In this document: in pieces, positions 55,579 through 63,017 of the stretch
Numbering within the stretch: the stretch's first letter is position 1
Layout of the letters: every line of letters begins with the position of its first letter
Assembly: GCA_023242925.1 (NCBI GenBank)
Contig: CP096134.1
Span: 1,389,944 to 1,453,943, forward strand
DNA length: 64,000 bases
DNA from: Hyphomonadaceae bacterium JAD_PAG50586_4
Lineage (GTDB): Bacteria; Pseudomonadota; Alphaproteobacteria; Caulobacterales; Aquidulcibacteraceae
Reading direction: 5' to 3'
Position numbers and translations under genes: made by a program
The notes under the pieces: model-generated
Told to the model about the DNA's origin: nothing
Seen by the model: only the letters and a program-made list of their open reading frames with translations
The model's database searches: none

Positions 55579-56014
55579 GTTCCTCTTCAGCTTCAAAGGT
55601 CGGATTAATCGCCTGCAAGCTTTGCTCGGGCTCTATGGATTCGGCGTGCTGTGCATGCTCGCGCCAATCCTTCTGACGCTGATCTTGGGTCAAACTGGCG
55701 GCGGCATTCTTCTCGCCAGCGCATTCGGCGCGCTCTTTATGGTGAGCTTTGCCTTTATGGTCGTGTCGCAGATCGCGATCGCGGTGCGACGCGCCCATGA
55801 CGTCGGCTTGTCTGGCTGGGCTGTCATCTGGTGGTTTGCCCTCGTTTGTGCGCTGGTCGCCGCCAAACAAATCTGGCCAAGCATCGAAGCGTCGTGGCTC
55901 GGACTGGTGCTGATTGCACCAACGGCCCTCGCTGCGTTTTCGTTGTTCGTCGTACCCGGCCAACCACTCGCTCATCGCTTCGGCGACCCACCGCGTGCAG
56001 GCTGGTTGCCTTAA
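55565..56014 (+). CDS. DUF805 membrane protein
   Basis: 149 residues. TTG start 55565 inside the end of pccA, giving the family start NWVRFLFSFKGRINRLQ. Four hydrophobic helices (LLGLYGFGVLCMLAPILLTLI, ILLASAFGALFMVSFAFMVV, GLSGWAVIWWFALVCALVAA, SWLGLVLIAPTALAAFSLFVV) and the signature RRAHDVGLSGW of DUF805. Function unknown, usually in the inner membrane. A hairpin follows its stop. The overlap with pccA suggests co-expression. Confidence 0.82.
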   Translation: MNWVRFLFSFKGRINRLQALLGLYGFGVLCMLAPILLTLILGQTGGGILLASAFGALFMVSFAFMVVSQIAIAVRRAHDVGLSGWAVIWWFALVCALVAAKQIWPSIEASWLGLVLIAPTALAAFSLFVVPGQPLAHRFGDPPRAGWLP

Positions 56015-56018
56015 ATAC

Positions 56019-56046
56019 GAAGGCCGCGCTTCGCAGCGCGGCCTTC
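56019..56046. terminator. Hairpin between DUF805 and DUF6249-like genes
   Basis: Arms GAAGGCCGCGCT (56019-56030) and AGCGCGGCCTTC (56035-56046), perfect 12-bp stem, loop TCGC. There is no T run on either strand. Its position right after the DUF805 stop and after the inferred stop of the convergent gene (56069) fits a shared terminator. Confidence 0.6.
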
Positions 56047-56068
56047 TAGGTGTCGAGGGTGAGCGGCG

Positions 56069-56466
56069 TTAGGCCGTCTTCTTTTTGTCGAATAATCGAT
56101 GATCGCGAGCGCCAGATAGGCGAGGCCGACTGAGGCGAGGATGATCGCCGGCACGGCCATGCCGCGCACCACGTCGCCATCATTGTCGTAGCCCTCGATC
56201 ACGAAGCCCGCGGCGAAGAAGCCGCCAGCCAGAGCCAGCAACACCACCGCATTGCCCAAGCTCTTGCGGGCGCGATTGCCTTCTTCGAGCATGTTTTCGG
56301 TGAGCTGCGATACAAGAGCCGGATCGAGCGGCTGGCCGCGCTCCATCGCGCGGGAAACCAAATCATGCGCCGAACGCTTGGTGCGCTCCTTGGCGAGCTT
56401 CGGCACCAGAATGATGGCCGCCAAGAAGCCAAAAAACACAAACGGCACAAAGATATCCGCATCCAT
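56069..56466 (-). CDS. DUF6249-like membrane protein (stop lost by frameshift)
   Basis: About 132 residues after repair. N-terminal helix MDADIFVPFVFFGFLAAIIL, then a helical soluble part (LAKERTKRSAHDLVSRAMER, DPALVSQLTENMLEEGNRAR), then two helices (LGNAVVLLALAGGFFAAGFV, GMAVPAIILASVGLAYLALA). As read, the frame runs to 56011 and would pass through the hairpin at 56019-56046. Adding one T to the five-T run 56082-56086 ends it at once as DYSTKKKTA and stop at 56069. The start ATG 56466 is the first methionine of the helix. Confidence 0.7.
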
Positions 56467-56553
56467 CGTCGCATCTCCATAAGCGGGGACTGCCGCCCCA
56501 TTGCTGACATAGATGCGGGTCCCGACAGGTTTGGACGCATAGCGTTGGAAAAA

Positions 56554-56680
56554 CTCCTTCCCCGCAAGCGGGGAGGGCCGGCGCGCAGCGACGGGGAGGA
56601 GGCAAGTCCGTTGGACCCATCCGCGCGTCAACACCCCCTTAGTCGCTTACGCGACAGCGCCCCCGTAGACGGGTGAGCAT
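56554..56680. repeat. Dispersed palindromic element, copy 3 (intergenic)
   Basis: Left part CTCCTTCCCCGC-AA-GCGGGGAGGG, core with GCGCGCAGCGACGGGGAGGAG and CACCCCCTTAGTCGCTTACG, right part GCGCCCCCGTAGACGGGTGAGC. It shares the left hairpin with copy 2 almost exactly and the CCCCCTTAGTCGCTTACGCGACAGC region with the CCCCCTCAG-C-GGCTGCG-CGATAGC region of copy 2. Confidence 0.72.
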
Positions 56681-56690
56681 GCGCGCAAAC

Positions 56691-56717
56691 AAAAGGCGCG
56701 CCGGGAGAGCGCGCCTT
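56691..56717 (-). terminator. Intrinsic terminator after the 49-aa gene
   Basis: Arms AAGGCGCGC (56693-56701) and GCGCGCCTT (56709-56717), perfect 9-bp stem. Read on the minus strand the stem is followed by TT and TGTTT, a T-rich tail. It lies 27 bp beyond the stop of the small minus-strand gene, supporting that gene as a real transcription unit. Confidence 0.65.
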
Positions 56718-56744
56718 GAGTGAGTTTTACAGGGGTAAGAAAAC

Positions 56745-56894
56745 CTATGCGCGGACCGCCACTCGATCACCCGGCGGGCGTTGCATGGGCGGCGGCGCGC
56801 GCTTCGGCATCGCCACCACGACGCCATCGTAGCGCGCAAACCATTCGTCAGCGCTCAAGCGCTTGGCGGTTTTGTCTGCGGGCTGCTTCATCAT
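56745..56894 (-). CDS. 49-aa hypothetical protein
   Basis: Double ATG at 56894 and 56891 with GGAG upstream; encodes MMKQPADKTAKRLSADEWFA, then RYDGVVVAMPKRAPPPMQ, then RPPGDRVAVRA and TAG at 56745. Soluble, basic, no signal peptide. A terminator with a T-rich tail follows 27 bp later. No family recognised; the pattern DEWFARYDGVVVAMP looks like a short strand-helix module, not random sequence. Confidence 0.55.
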   Translation of the reverse strand: MMKQPADKTAKRLSADEWFARYDGVVVAMPKRAPPPMQRPPGDRVAVRA

Positions 56895-56962
56895 GGCGTC
56901 ATCTCCGATATGACGCCTAACGCTCTCTCACATCGCGCGCACGTGCAATTAGCACTCGCGCA

Positions 56963-57648
56963 CTAGATCGGAGGCGTAGTGTGTTCTGTTTGCCCGAACA
57001 CATTTTCAAACGATGCACGCAACGCAGCGTCCGCATCATGCATGCTGATGGGCAAACCAAGATCAACCAAGCTCGTCACGCCGAATTGCGGCGCACTGAT
57101 TCCACACGGCGTGATGCCGGAGAAATGTTCGAGGTTGGGTTCCACGTTCAGCGCGATGCCGTGAAAACTAATCCATTTGCGCAGGCGCACGCCGATTGCA
57201 GCAATCTTGTCCTCGCGCCGCCAGCCCGGACCTTTGCGTTCCACCCACACCCCGACTCGGCCGTCGCGAATCTCGCCAACGACATTGAAACGATCCAACG
57301 CGCCGATGATCCAGCGCTCCAAATCGGCGACAAATCGCGTCACGTCGCGCCCGCGTTCACGCAGGTCGAGCATCACGTACCCAACACGCTGCCCCGGTCC
57401 GTGATAAGTGAATTGCCCGCCACGCCCCGTCTTGAACACAGGAAATCGATCCGGCGACAAAAGGTCGTCGGCCTTGGCGCTCACGCCCGCTGTGTAGAGC
57501 GGGGGTGCTCCAGCAGCCACACCAACTCGCCCGCTTGGCCCGCCGCGATCGCCGCCGCGCGCTCTTCCATGGCCGCGACCGCGGCCTCGTACTCCACGAG
57601 CCCTGGCGACACCGCCCAGCCAATGCGTTTCGCAACCGCGTCGTTCAC
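56963..57648 (-). CDS. lipB: Octanoyl-ACP:protein N-octanoyltransferase LipB (one frameshift)
   Basis: Transfers octanoate from ACP to lipoyl domains, first step of lipoate assembly. About 228 residues after repair, from GTG 57648 ([20 protein letters not shown]). Motifs: [17 protein letters not shown] (LipB signature), [17 protein letters not shown] with the catalytic Lys, and [12 protein letters not shown] with the catalytic Cys. The five-G run at 57501-57505 lacks one base: repair changes HPRSTQRA to [17 protein letters not shown]. Divergent from the FliN-like gene with 53 bp between. Confidence 0.92.
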
Positions 57649-57701
57649 GTCCAAGCAACCCTTTCAGGTTCGACTAGAGCAGAATCAAATGGGAAGCGCG
57701 C

Positions 57702-57959
57702 GTGTCAGATAGAACCCAGGTCCATCGTGTCGATATCGAGCTTTCGGTCGTGCTCGGCCGCTCCAAGATGCCGATGCACCATCTCCTGAAAATGGGCCGG
57801 GGCGCGGTGATCCCGCTCGACACCAAAGAAACGGACCAACTCTGGATCTTGGCCAACGGCCATCCGATCGCGCGGGGCGAGATCACGATCCAAGGCGATC
57901 GCCTCTGCATCACCGTGACCGAACCGGCCGACGTGCACGAATTCAACGCGGCCGCCTAA
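57702..57959 (+). CDS. FliN-like flagellar motor switch (SpoA) domain protein
   Basis: 85 residues from GTG 57702, with GGGAAG ahead. Matches the C-terminal SpoA domain of FliN/FliM: VDIELSVVLGRSKMPMHHLL, KMGRGAVIPLDTKETDQLWI, LANGHPIARGEITIQGDRLC, ITVTEP. FliN forms the C-ring of the flagellar motor. No other flagellar gene is in the window, so it is either a detached FliN or a paralogue. Confidence 0.85.
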   Translation: MSDRTQVHRVDIELSVVLGRSKMPMHHLLKMGRGAVIPLDTKETDQLWILANGHPIARGEITIQGDRLCITVTEPADVHEFNAAA

Positions 57960-58108
57960 GGGGTGAAATTCGAGCTCCGACCCCTTCATTTGGGGGTATT
58001 CCAATTCTTACGAACGTGTTCATGTGCGCTTCAGGCGCGGGACGCCATAATACGTTCGTTCTAGGGTGCGTCAGAGCCTGACACGCTCATCTTCCGGGGA
58101 AATCCATC

Positions 58109-58582
58109 ATGTCGCCAATCGCTCGTATGTTCGCCGCTGGTGCGGCTCTGGTCGCCGTCGCTAGCGGCGCCGCCTACGCTCAGAATTACAGCCTCAACCC
58201 GCTCTACGGCACAGTGAACCTGACGGCCGGCTACACGCCCGATCCGTACGTCGTTAACGTGACCTCGGGTGGCCAGCGCAACGCCGCCAACGTCAGCCCG
58301 TCCTGCCGCGGCTCCATCGCCGAAGCGCCGGACTTCCGCGTCAATTACCAAGCGGGCTCGTTCCCGCTGATCATCTCCGTCAATTCCAGCGCCGACACGA
58401 CCCTGGTCGTCAATGGCCCGGACGGCTCCTGGTATTGCGACGATGACAGCGGCAACGCCGGCATGAACCCGTCGCTCCGCTTCGGTTCGCCCCAATCTGG
58501 CCAGTACGACATCTGGGTGGGCGATTACGGCGGCGGCAACAATGCCGCCCAGCTCCACATTTCCGAGCTCTACACCCAATAA
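58109..58582 (+). CDS. Secreted beta-domain protein (PPC-like)
   Basis: 157 residues; signal peptide about 1-24 (AAGAALVAVASGAAYAQ). The mature part is beta-rich (LYGTVNLTAGYTPDPYVVNV, SFPLIISVNSSADTTLVVNG) with the pattern DGSWYCDDDSGNAG and PQSGQYDIWVGDYGGGNNAA, as in the bacterial pre-peptidase C-terminal domains and related carbohydrate-contact beta sandwiches. One Cys pair (SPSCRG, WYCDDD) is possible. Probably periplasmic or surface-exposed; function unknown. A terminator follows. Confidence 0.72.
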   Translation: MSPIARMFAAGAALVAVASGAAYAQNYSLNPLYGTVNLTAGYTPDPYVVNVTSGGQRNAANVSPSCRGSIAEAPDFRVNYQAGSFPLIISVNSSADTTLVVNGPDGSWYCDDDSGNAGMNPSLRFGSPQSGQYDIWVGDYGGGNNAAQLHISELYTQ

Positions 58583-58611
58583 TCCGCATCCCGCCAAAGG
58601 GCTGTGAAAGG

Positions 58612-58640
58612 CAAGGGCCGGAGCGACGCTCCGGCCCTTG
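58612..58640 (+). terminator. Hairpin terminator after the secreted protein
   Basis: Arms CAAGGGCCGGAGC (58612-58624) and GCTCCGGCCCTTG (58628-58640), perfect 13-bp stem, 3-nt loop GAC, followed by TTCGTT. It ends the secreted-protein gene and insulates the tRNA. Confidence 0.75.
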
Positions 58641-58710
58641 TTCGTTGGCGGCGGGTCTGCTACGGCCACGCCCTCACGGCGAAGGGCCCCTAGGGGCGTC
58701 GCCAGAAGAT

Positions 58711-58795
58711 GCGCTCGTGGCGGAATTGGTAGACGCACTGCCTTGAGGTGGCAGCGAGTAACATCGTGGAGGTTCGAGTCCTCTCGAGCGCACCA
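58711..58795 (+). tRNA. tRNA-Leu (anticodon GAG)
   Basis: 85 nt. Acceptor arms GCGCTCG (58711-58717) and CGAGCGC (58785-58791) pair fully, discriminator A, encoded CCA. Anticodon stem CTGCC/GGCAG around loop TTGAGGT with anticodon GAG at 58745-58747, which reads CUC and CUU. The long variable arm (about 58755-58770) is as in class II Leu tRNAs, and the T loop GGTTCGAGTC is canonical. Confidence 0.97.
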
Positions 58796-58875
58796 GCCCT
58801 TCGTGCTTGGCTGGCTTTGCAAAACGCGAAACGGCCGCCCCGCTAAGGGCGGCCGTTCGTGTTTGTGGTCAACGC

Positions 58876-59847
58876 TTAGAAGGTCTCGCCAACCCACGCT
58901 TGGCTCTTGGCCCACAGCGCTTTCGCGCGTTCGCCATCAAGCGCGTAGGGGCGCACGCCAGAACTGAGATCCATCATCCCCGCTTCGGTCAGCGCGGCGA
59001 CGTGGCAGTCTTCGCAATATTTGCCGCCAACCTCGTCGGCGGCAGCTACCACGCCGGCCCACACCGAAGTCGCTGCGCCCTGCGGAATGCTTTTGAACTG
59101 GAACGCAGCGCGGCCTTGTGCTTGCGCCTGCTTGTTCAGTTGCGCCGCAAGCGCCTCCAGATCGCCGGGTTTCATGTGACGGCCCAGCTCGGTGCGAATC
59201 CCACCCGGATGCACGGCCGCCCCGCGAATGCCGCGATCACGCCAACGCCGATCGAACTCCACCGCGAAGAGCACGTTCGCCGTCTTCGCGCGCCCATACG
59301 CCACCCACGGATCGTATTCGGTGCGCTCGAAATTCGGGTCTTCGAGATCAACATCGCTGCGGCGATGGCCGGAGGAGGCGAGGCTCACGAAGCGGCCGCC
59401 TTCGCGCAACAGCGGCGCAACGCGGTTCACGAACACGAAATGCCCGATGTGGTTGGTGCCGAATTGCGTCTCGAACCCGTCTTCCGTTTTTCCGAACGGC
59501 GTCGCCATCACGCCTGCGTTGGCGATGATGATCTCCAGCGGCTTGCCCTCGGCGCGCAACTTGTCCGCCGCCGCACGCGCGCTCTTCAACGACGCCAGAT
59601 CGAGCGCAATCAACTCAAACCCGCCGCCGCCTTGAGCCGCCGCTTCACGCACCTCTGCCGTTGCAGCCTCGGCTTTCGCCAAATCACGCGCCGCGCCGAT
59701 CACGTAAGCGCCATGCGCCGCAAGCGCCCGCGCTGTCTCCACGCCCAGCCCCGCCGAAACACCGGTCACCAAAACGCGCTTGCCGGAAAGGTTGACGCCG
59801 TCGAGCACCTCGTCGGTGGTCGATGTCGCGCCAAATGTCTTGGCCAT
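58876..59847 (-). CDS. Short-chain dehydrogenase/reductase (retinol-dehydrogenase/WWOX-like)
   Basis: 323 residues from ATG 59847, with AGGAGA ahead. NAD(P)-binding TGVSAGLGVETARALAAHGA (GxxxGxG), DLASLKSARAAADKL, ANAGVMATPFGKTEDG, the catalytic Ser in SLASSGHRRSD and the YxxxK motif YGRAKTANVLF. Long-form oxidoreductase acting on lipids, retinoids or aromatic alcohols in related proteins. Divergent from a TetR gene, with a double operator in the 144-bp gap, so it is probably under TetR control. Confidence 0.92.
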   Translation of the reverse strand: MAKTFGATSTTDEVLDGVNLSGKRVLVTGVSAGLGVETARALAAHGAYVIGAARDLAKAEAATAEVREAAAQGGGGFELIALDLASLKSARAAADKLRAEGKPLEIIIANAGVMATPFGKTEDGFETQFGTNHIGHFVFVNRVAPLLREGGRFVSLASSGHRRSDVDLEDPNFERTEYDPWVAYGRAKTANVLFAVEFDRRWRDRGIRGAAVHPGGIRTELGRHMKPGDLEALAAQLNKQAQAQGRAAFQFKSIPQGAATSVWAGVVAAADEVGGKYCEDCHVAALTEAGMMDLSSGVRPYALDGERAKALWAKSQAWVGETF

Positions 59848-59926
59848 GTCAATTCTCCTGATTTGAACTTTGTGGCGTCCCGCCGCTTTGACCGGATTGC
59901 GTGGCCACCGCATATCCGGCATAAAA

Positions 59927-59964
59927 GGAGGGCGCCTCCGGTTATATACGGAGGGGGCCTCCGT
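59927..59964. promoter_or_regulatory. Paired TetR-type operators between SDR and TetR genes
   Basis: Two palindromes with the same arms. Site 1: GGAGG-GCG-CCTCC (59927-59939). Site 2: ACGGAGG-GGG-CCTCCGT (59948-59964), perfect 7-bp arms. Centres are 23 bp apart, about two helical turns, so two dimers could bind cooperatively on one face. They lie 27 bp upstream of the TetR ATG and 80 bp upstream of the SDR ATG. Confidence 0.68.
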
Positions 59965-59991
59965 TTAGCAAGCGGCAAATTCGATTACTTC

Positions 59992-60561
59992 ATGACAAGC
60001 AAGAAAGCCCTCGCCCGCAAGCCGCGCGCCGACGCCGAACACAACCGCGCCTTGCTGCTGGAAACGGCCAAGGCGGCGTTCGCCGAGAAGGGGGCCAATG
60101 TCGCACTTGAGGAAATCGCGCGCACCGCCGGTGTCGGCATCGGCACGCTCTATCGCCACTTCCCGAACCGTGAAGCGCTGTTGCAGGAAGTCTATCGCGA
60201 CGAATCTGAAAAACTCGCCGCCGCCGCTGAGCGCTTGATCGCCGACGAAGAGCCTCTCGAAGCCTTGCGCAAATGGTTGCGCTTGTTCGTGCGTTATTTC
60301 GCGACCAAGCAACTCGTCAAAGGCGCGCTCGATGCGCTGGTCGGCCCGGAAGCCAAGCTGCAAGCTTCAGGCGCGCACGTCGAAGTTGCGCTGACCACAC
60401 TCGCGCGCAACGCCGAAAAGAATGGCGACATCAAGCTTGATGTCCCACCGATGGATATTCTGCGCGCCGTGGTCGGGCTCTCAGCCTACGCCAGCCCCGG
60501 CTGGGAGAAGAACGCGACCAAGATGATCGACATTCTCCTCACCGGCATGGCCAAGGACTAA
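59992..60561 (+). CDS. TetR-family transcriptional repressor
   Basis: 189 residues. N-terminal helix-turn-helix: NRALLLETAKAAFAEKGANV, LEEIARTAGVGIGTLYRHFP, NREALLQEVY, the canonical TetR pattern. The variable C-terminal ligand domain (EPLEALRKWLRLFVRYFATK) is of the TetR_C type seen next to SDR genes. Start ATG 59992. Expected to repress itself and the divergent SDR gene; the inducer is unknown. Confidence 0.9.
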   Translation: MTSKKALARKPRADAEHNRALLLETAKAAFAEKGANVALEEIARTAGVGIGTLYRHFPNREALLQEVYRDESEKLAAAAERLIADEEPLEALRKWLRLFVRYFATKQLVKGALDALVGPEAKLQASGAHVEVALTTLARNAEKNGDIKLDVPPMDILRAVVGLSAYASPGWEKNATKMIDILLTGMAKD

Positions 60562-60577
60562 GCGTCGCTGCGCCCAA

Positions 60578-60630
60578 GGAAACAGCGCCTGCAGCTTTTC
60601 ATCGCGCAGTCACAAACCGCCCCACATGAT
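60578..60630 (-). repeat. Remnant copy of the DoxX gene 3' end
   Basis: 53 bp that match 63037-63089 with only four mismatches (GGAAACAGCGC, GCAGCTTTTCATCGCGCAG, CCGCCCCACATGAT are shared). In the intact copy this is the 3' end of the DoxX gene (LWLRDEKLRALFPW on the minus strand). Here it stands alone between the TetR and the GGDEF-EAL genes, in the same orientation as the intact copy, so it is a duplication relic. Confidence 0.75.
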
Positions 60631-60668
60631 CTATCGCGACCTTGCACACTCGTCCGTTTGAAGCGCGA

Positions 60669-62870
60669 TCAGGCTTGCGCGTGTGCAGTAGAATACGGCG
60701 TCGACGTCATCAGGCGTTCACTCAAGTCCGCCGCCGCCATGGGCCTGGCGGCGACGAAACCTTGGATCTCGGCGCAGCCAACGGCCTGCAGCCGCAGCCA
60801 TTGTTCGTTGGTCTCGACCCCTTCAGCCAATACAGAAAGCCTCAAAGCTCGCGCCAATTTGACGATCGCACCAATAATTTCGTCCGCCTCGTGGCCAATC
60901 CCAAGATTGGTCACAAAGGAGCGGTCGATTTTGATCTTGTTGATGGGGAAATGCTGAAGGTAGCTCAGGCTTGAATAGCCGGTGCCAAAATCGTCCAGCG
61001 CCAAGCTGAAGCCACGTCTGCGCAGAGCCTGCAATTTGTCGCGCGTATGGCCGCTTTCGTCGAGCAGCACGCTTTCCGTCAATTCAAGTTCAAAGCGCTG
61101 GGGGTCGATGCCGGTCTCGTCGATCAGTCGGTCAAGACGTGGTATGAAATTCGGCGACTGCAATTGTGTCGATGAGACGTTCACGGCGATTTTGAGATTT
61201 GGCCATTTGCGGCTGTCCTCAAACACGCGCTTCAGTGCGAAATCGCCAAGGGCGTTGATGAGTCCGCTCTCCTCGGCAAGCGGCACGAAAAGCGCCGGTG
61301 AGATTGAACCTTTCACGGGGTGGGTCCAGCGCGCCAACGCCTCCACGCCGACGATTGCGCCCATCTTATTGACCTGGGGCTGATAGACCATGTCGAGATC
61401 GCCTTGCGCCAGGGCCGCCTCCAGATCGTCGCGCAGCAGGCTTCGCTCCCGCGTCGCGGCGTCCATGCTAGGGTCGAAGAAGCGGAAGCAGGCGCGGCCA
61501 GCGTTCTTGGCCGCATAAAGCGCCAGATCGGCGCGTCGTAGCCATTCAAGGGCTTCGCCGCCTGGGTCGCTGGACAGCGTGACGCCGACACTTGCGCCCA
61601 GATGGCGCGCGCCGATGCTGAGGCCGAAGGGGCGATCGAGGGTCGCCACGATGCGTTCGGCGAGAGCGGCTGCGCGCTCTAGGTCAGCGTCGAGCTGCAG
61701 AATGGCGAATTCATCGCCGCCAAGGCGGGCGCAGAGGTCGCCCTCGCGGCACAGCGATTGAAGTCGTCCGGCGACCGCGCGCAGTAATTCATCGCCAGCG
61801 GCGTGTCCAAAGGTGTCATTGAGTTCTTTAAATCGATCGAGATCGATCACGTGCAGTGCAAAAGTCTGCGACTCATGTTGCACCTCGCCTTGGGTGAGAC
61901 GTTGTTCGACCCGGACTCGATTGGCGAGGCCGGTTAAGCTGTCGTGGAAGGCAAGGTGAAGCGTACGCGCCTCGCTCTCGGCGTGACCTCGCGCATAACG
62001 GCGCGCGCGCAGAAAGAACGCAAACGCAAGCCCTGCAAGCGAACAAAGAACAAGCACCAAGATCGGCAGCATATCGACAAGGAGGGATGTGCCCGGTCGT
62101 TGCGGCGTCCAGACGTAATAGGCGAGCGTTTGATTGCGTTCGTCGCCAATAGCGACGAACGCCTGGTTGCTCTGCAAGTGATCGAGCGTGCGCACGAGCG
62201 CGACATTGTCGAGCAGCAATTCCTGAGCGACTTGAGAGGTAAACGCGATGTCCAGTTCTCGGCCCGACACCACGATAGGCGCGCGCGTGTTGCGAATGCG
62301 CACGCGGCCGAAATCTGGCTGAACCAGGGTCGCTGTGACGACGATCAGGCGACCGTCGATGTCGCGCAAAGCCGTGGATTGAATACGGTTGCGTAACGCC
62401 TCAAGCGGCAGTGCGCCGCCCTGGGACACACGCTGAGCTTCAGCGTGGCGAACCTCTGTGATCAACGGTTGGGCAAGAGATTCAAGCCGGGCATAAGTGT
62501 TCGGGCGAACTTCAACGCCCTCTGACATGGCGTAACGGGGCGCATTCTCGCTATCGAGCACATAGGCGAATTCGAAGCCCTCGGCTGCGTGAAAGAATTG
62601 GCCGATATTGCGATGCGCCCAAGTGCGGTCGAAGCGGTTGTCGAGATGACGCACGGCGTCATCCCAAATCACGTTGGGGACCGAACTCGCAATGAAGGCG
62701 ATATTGTCGTCCACACCTTGGGCGATAACAGCTGCGTCGCGCGCTTGCGCTGCGGCGTCGGCGCGCTCGGCGAATTGCAGAAGAGAAGTGAGCAACGCAA
62801 TGATGGCGACGGCCGCGACCAGTGCGATCGCCGCGTACAGGCTCAGTTTCTTCTTAACAACCGATCGCAT
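60669..62870 (-). CDS. Membrane GGDEF-EAL cyclic-di-GMP protein with CHASE4-like sensor
   Basis: 733 residues. N-terminal helix (LYAAIALVAAVAIIALLTSL), a periplasmic CHASE4-like domain (about 45-250: FIASSVPNVIWDDAVRHLDN, AYVLDSENAPRYAMSEG), a second helix (MLPILVLVLCSLAGLAFAFF), then a GGDEF domain with intact active loop RLGGDEFAIL and an EAL domain with VGVEALARWTHP, NVSSTQLQSP, ELTESVLL and DDFGTGYSSLSYL. Both active sites look complete, so synthase and phosphodiesterase activities are possible; tandem proteins often act mainly as phosphodiesterases. It is flanked by the two copies of a 53-bp repeat. Confidence 0.94.
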   Translation of the reverse strand: MRSVVKKKLSLYAAIALVAAVAIIALLTSLLQFAERADAAAQARDAAVIAQGVDDNIAFIASSVPNVIWDDAVRHLDNRFDRTWAHRNIGQFFHAAEGFEFAYVLDSENAPRYAMSEGVEVRPNTYARLESLAQPLITEVRHAEAQRVSQGGALPLEALRNRIQSTALRDIDGRLIVVTATLVQPDFGRVRIRNTRAPIVVSGRELDIAFTSQVAQELLLDNVALVRTLDHLQSNQAFVAIGDERNQTLAYYVWTPQRPGTSLLVDMLPILVLVLCSLAGLAFAFFLRARRYARGHAESEARTLHLAFHDSLTGLANRVRVEQRLTQGEVQHESQTFALHVIDLDRFKELNDTFGHAAGDELLRAVAGRLQSLCREGDLCARLGGDEFAILQLDADLERAAALAERIVATLDRPFGLSIGARHLGASVGVTLSSDPGGEALEWLRRADLALYAAKNAGRACFRFFDPSMDAATRERSLLRDDLEAALAQGDLDMVYQPQVNKMGAIVGVEALARWTHPVKGSISPALFVPLAEESGLINALGDFALKRVFEDSRKWPNLKIAVNVSSTQLQSPNFIPRLDRLIDETGIDPQRFELELTESVLLDESGHTRDKLQALRRRGFSLALDDFGTGYSSLSYLQHFPINKIKIDRSFVTNLGIGHEADEIIGAIVKLARALRLSVLAEGVETNEQWLRLQAVGCAEIQGFVAARPMAAADLSERLMTSTPYSTAHAQA

Positions 62871-63017
62871 TCTGCCGTCCCGCCCACAAATGAGTGGGAC
62901 GGAGCATGCATAAGCAAACGTAAATTGCGGTAACGCCGCATGGTGAACGCGGACTAATTACAGTTGCGTGTAACTGAAGTTTCGTTGGCGCTCTGACGTG
63001 TGTACGCGCTGGATCGA

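Noticed and set aside
57959-57990. GGGGT/ACCCC inverted pair around GAAATTCGAGCTCCG
   Set aside because: Seven-bp arms with a long loop and no T run; may be chance or a REP-like scrap, but no second copy in the window.
58022-58060. GTTC-like repeats (GTTCATGTGCGCTTC, ACGTTCGTTC) resembling alphaproteobacterial LexA boxes
   Set aside because: The spacing GTTC-N7-GTTC is met only with a mismatch, and the downstream gene has no link to DNA damage.
58807-59991. Long N-terminal extension of the TetR frame
   Set aside because: It is antisense to the SDR gene; the helix-turn-helix begins right after ATG 59992.
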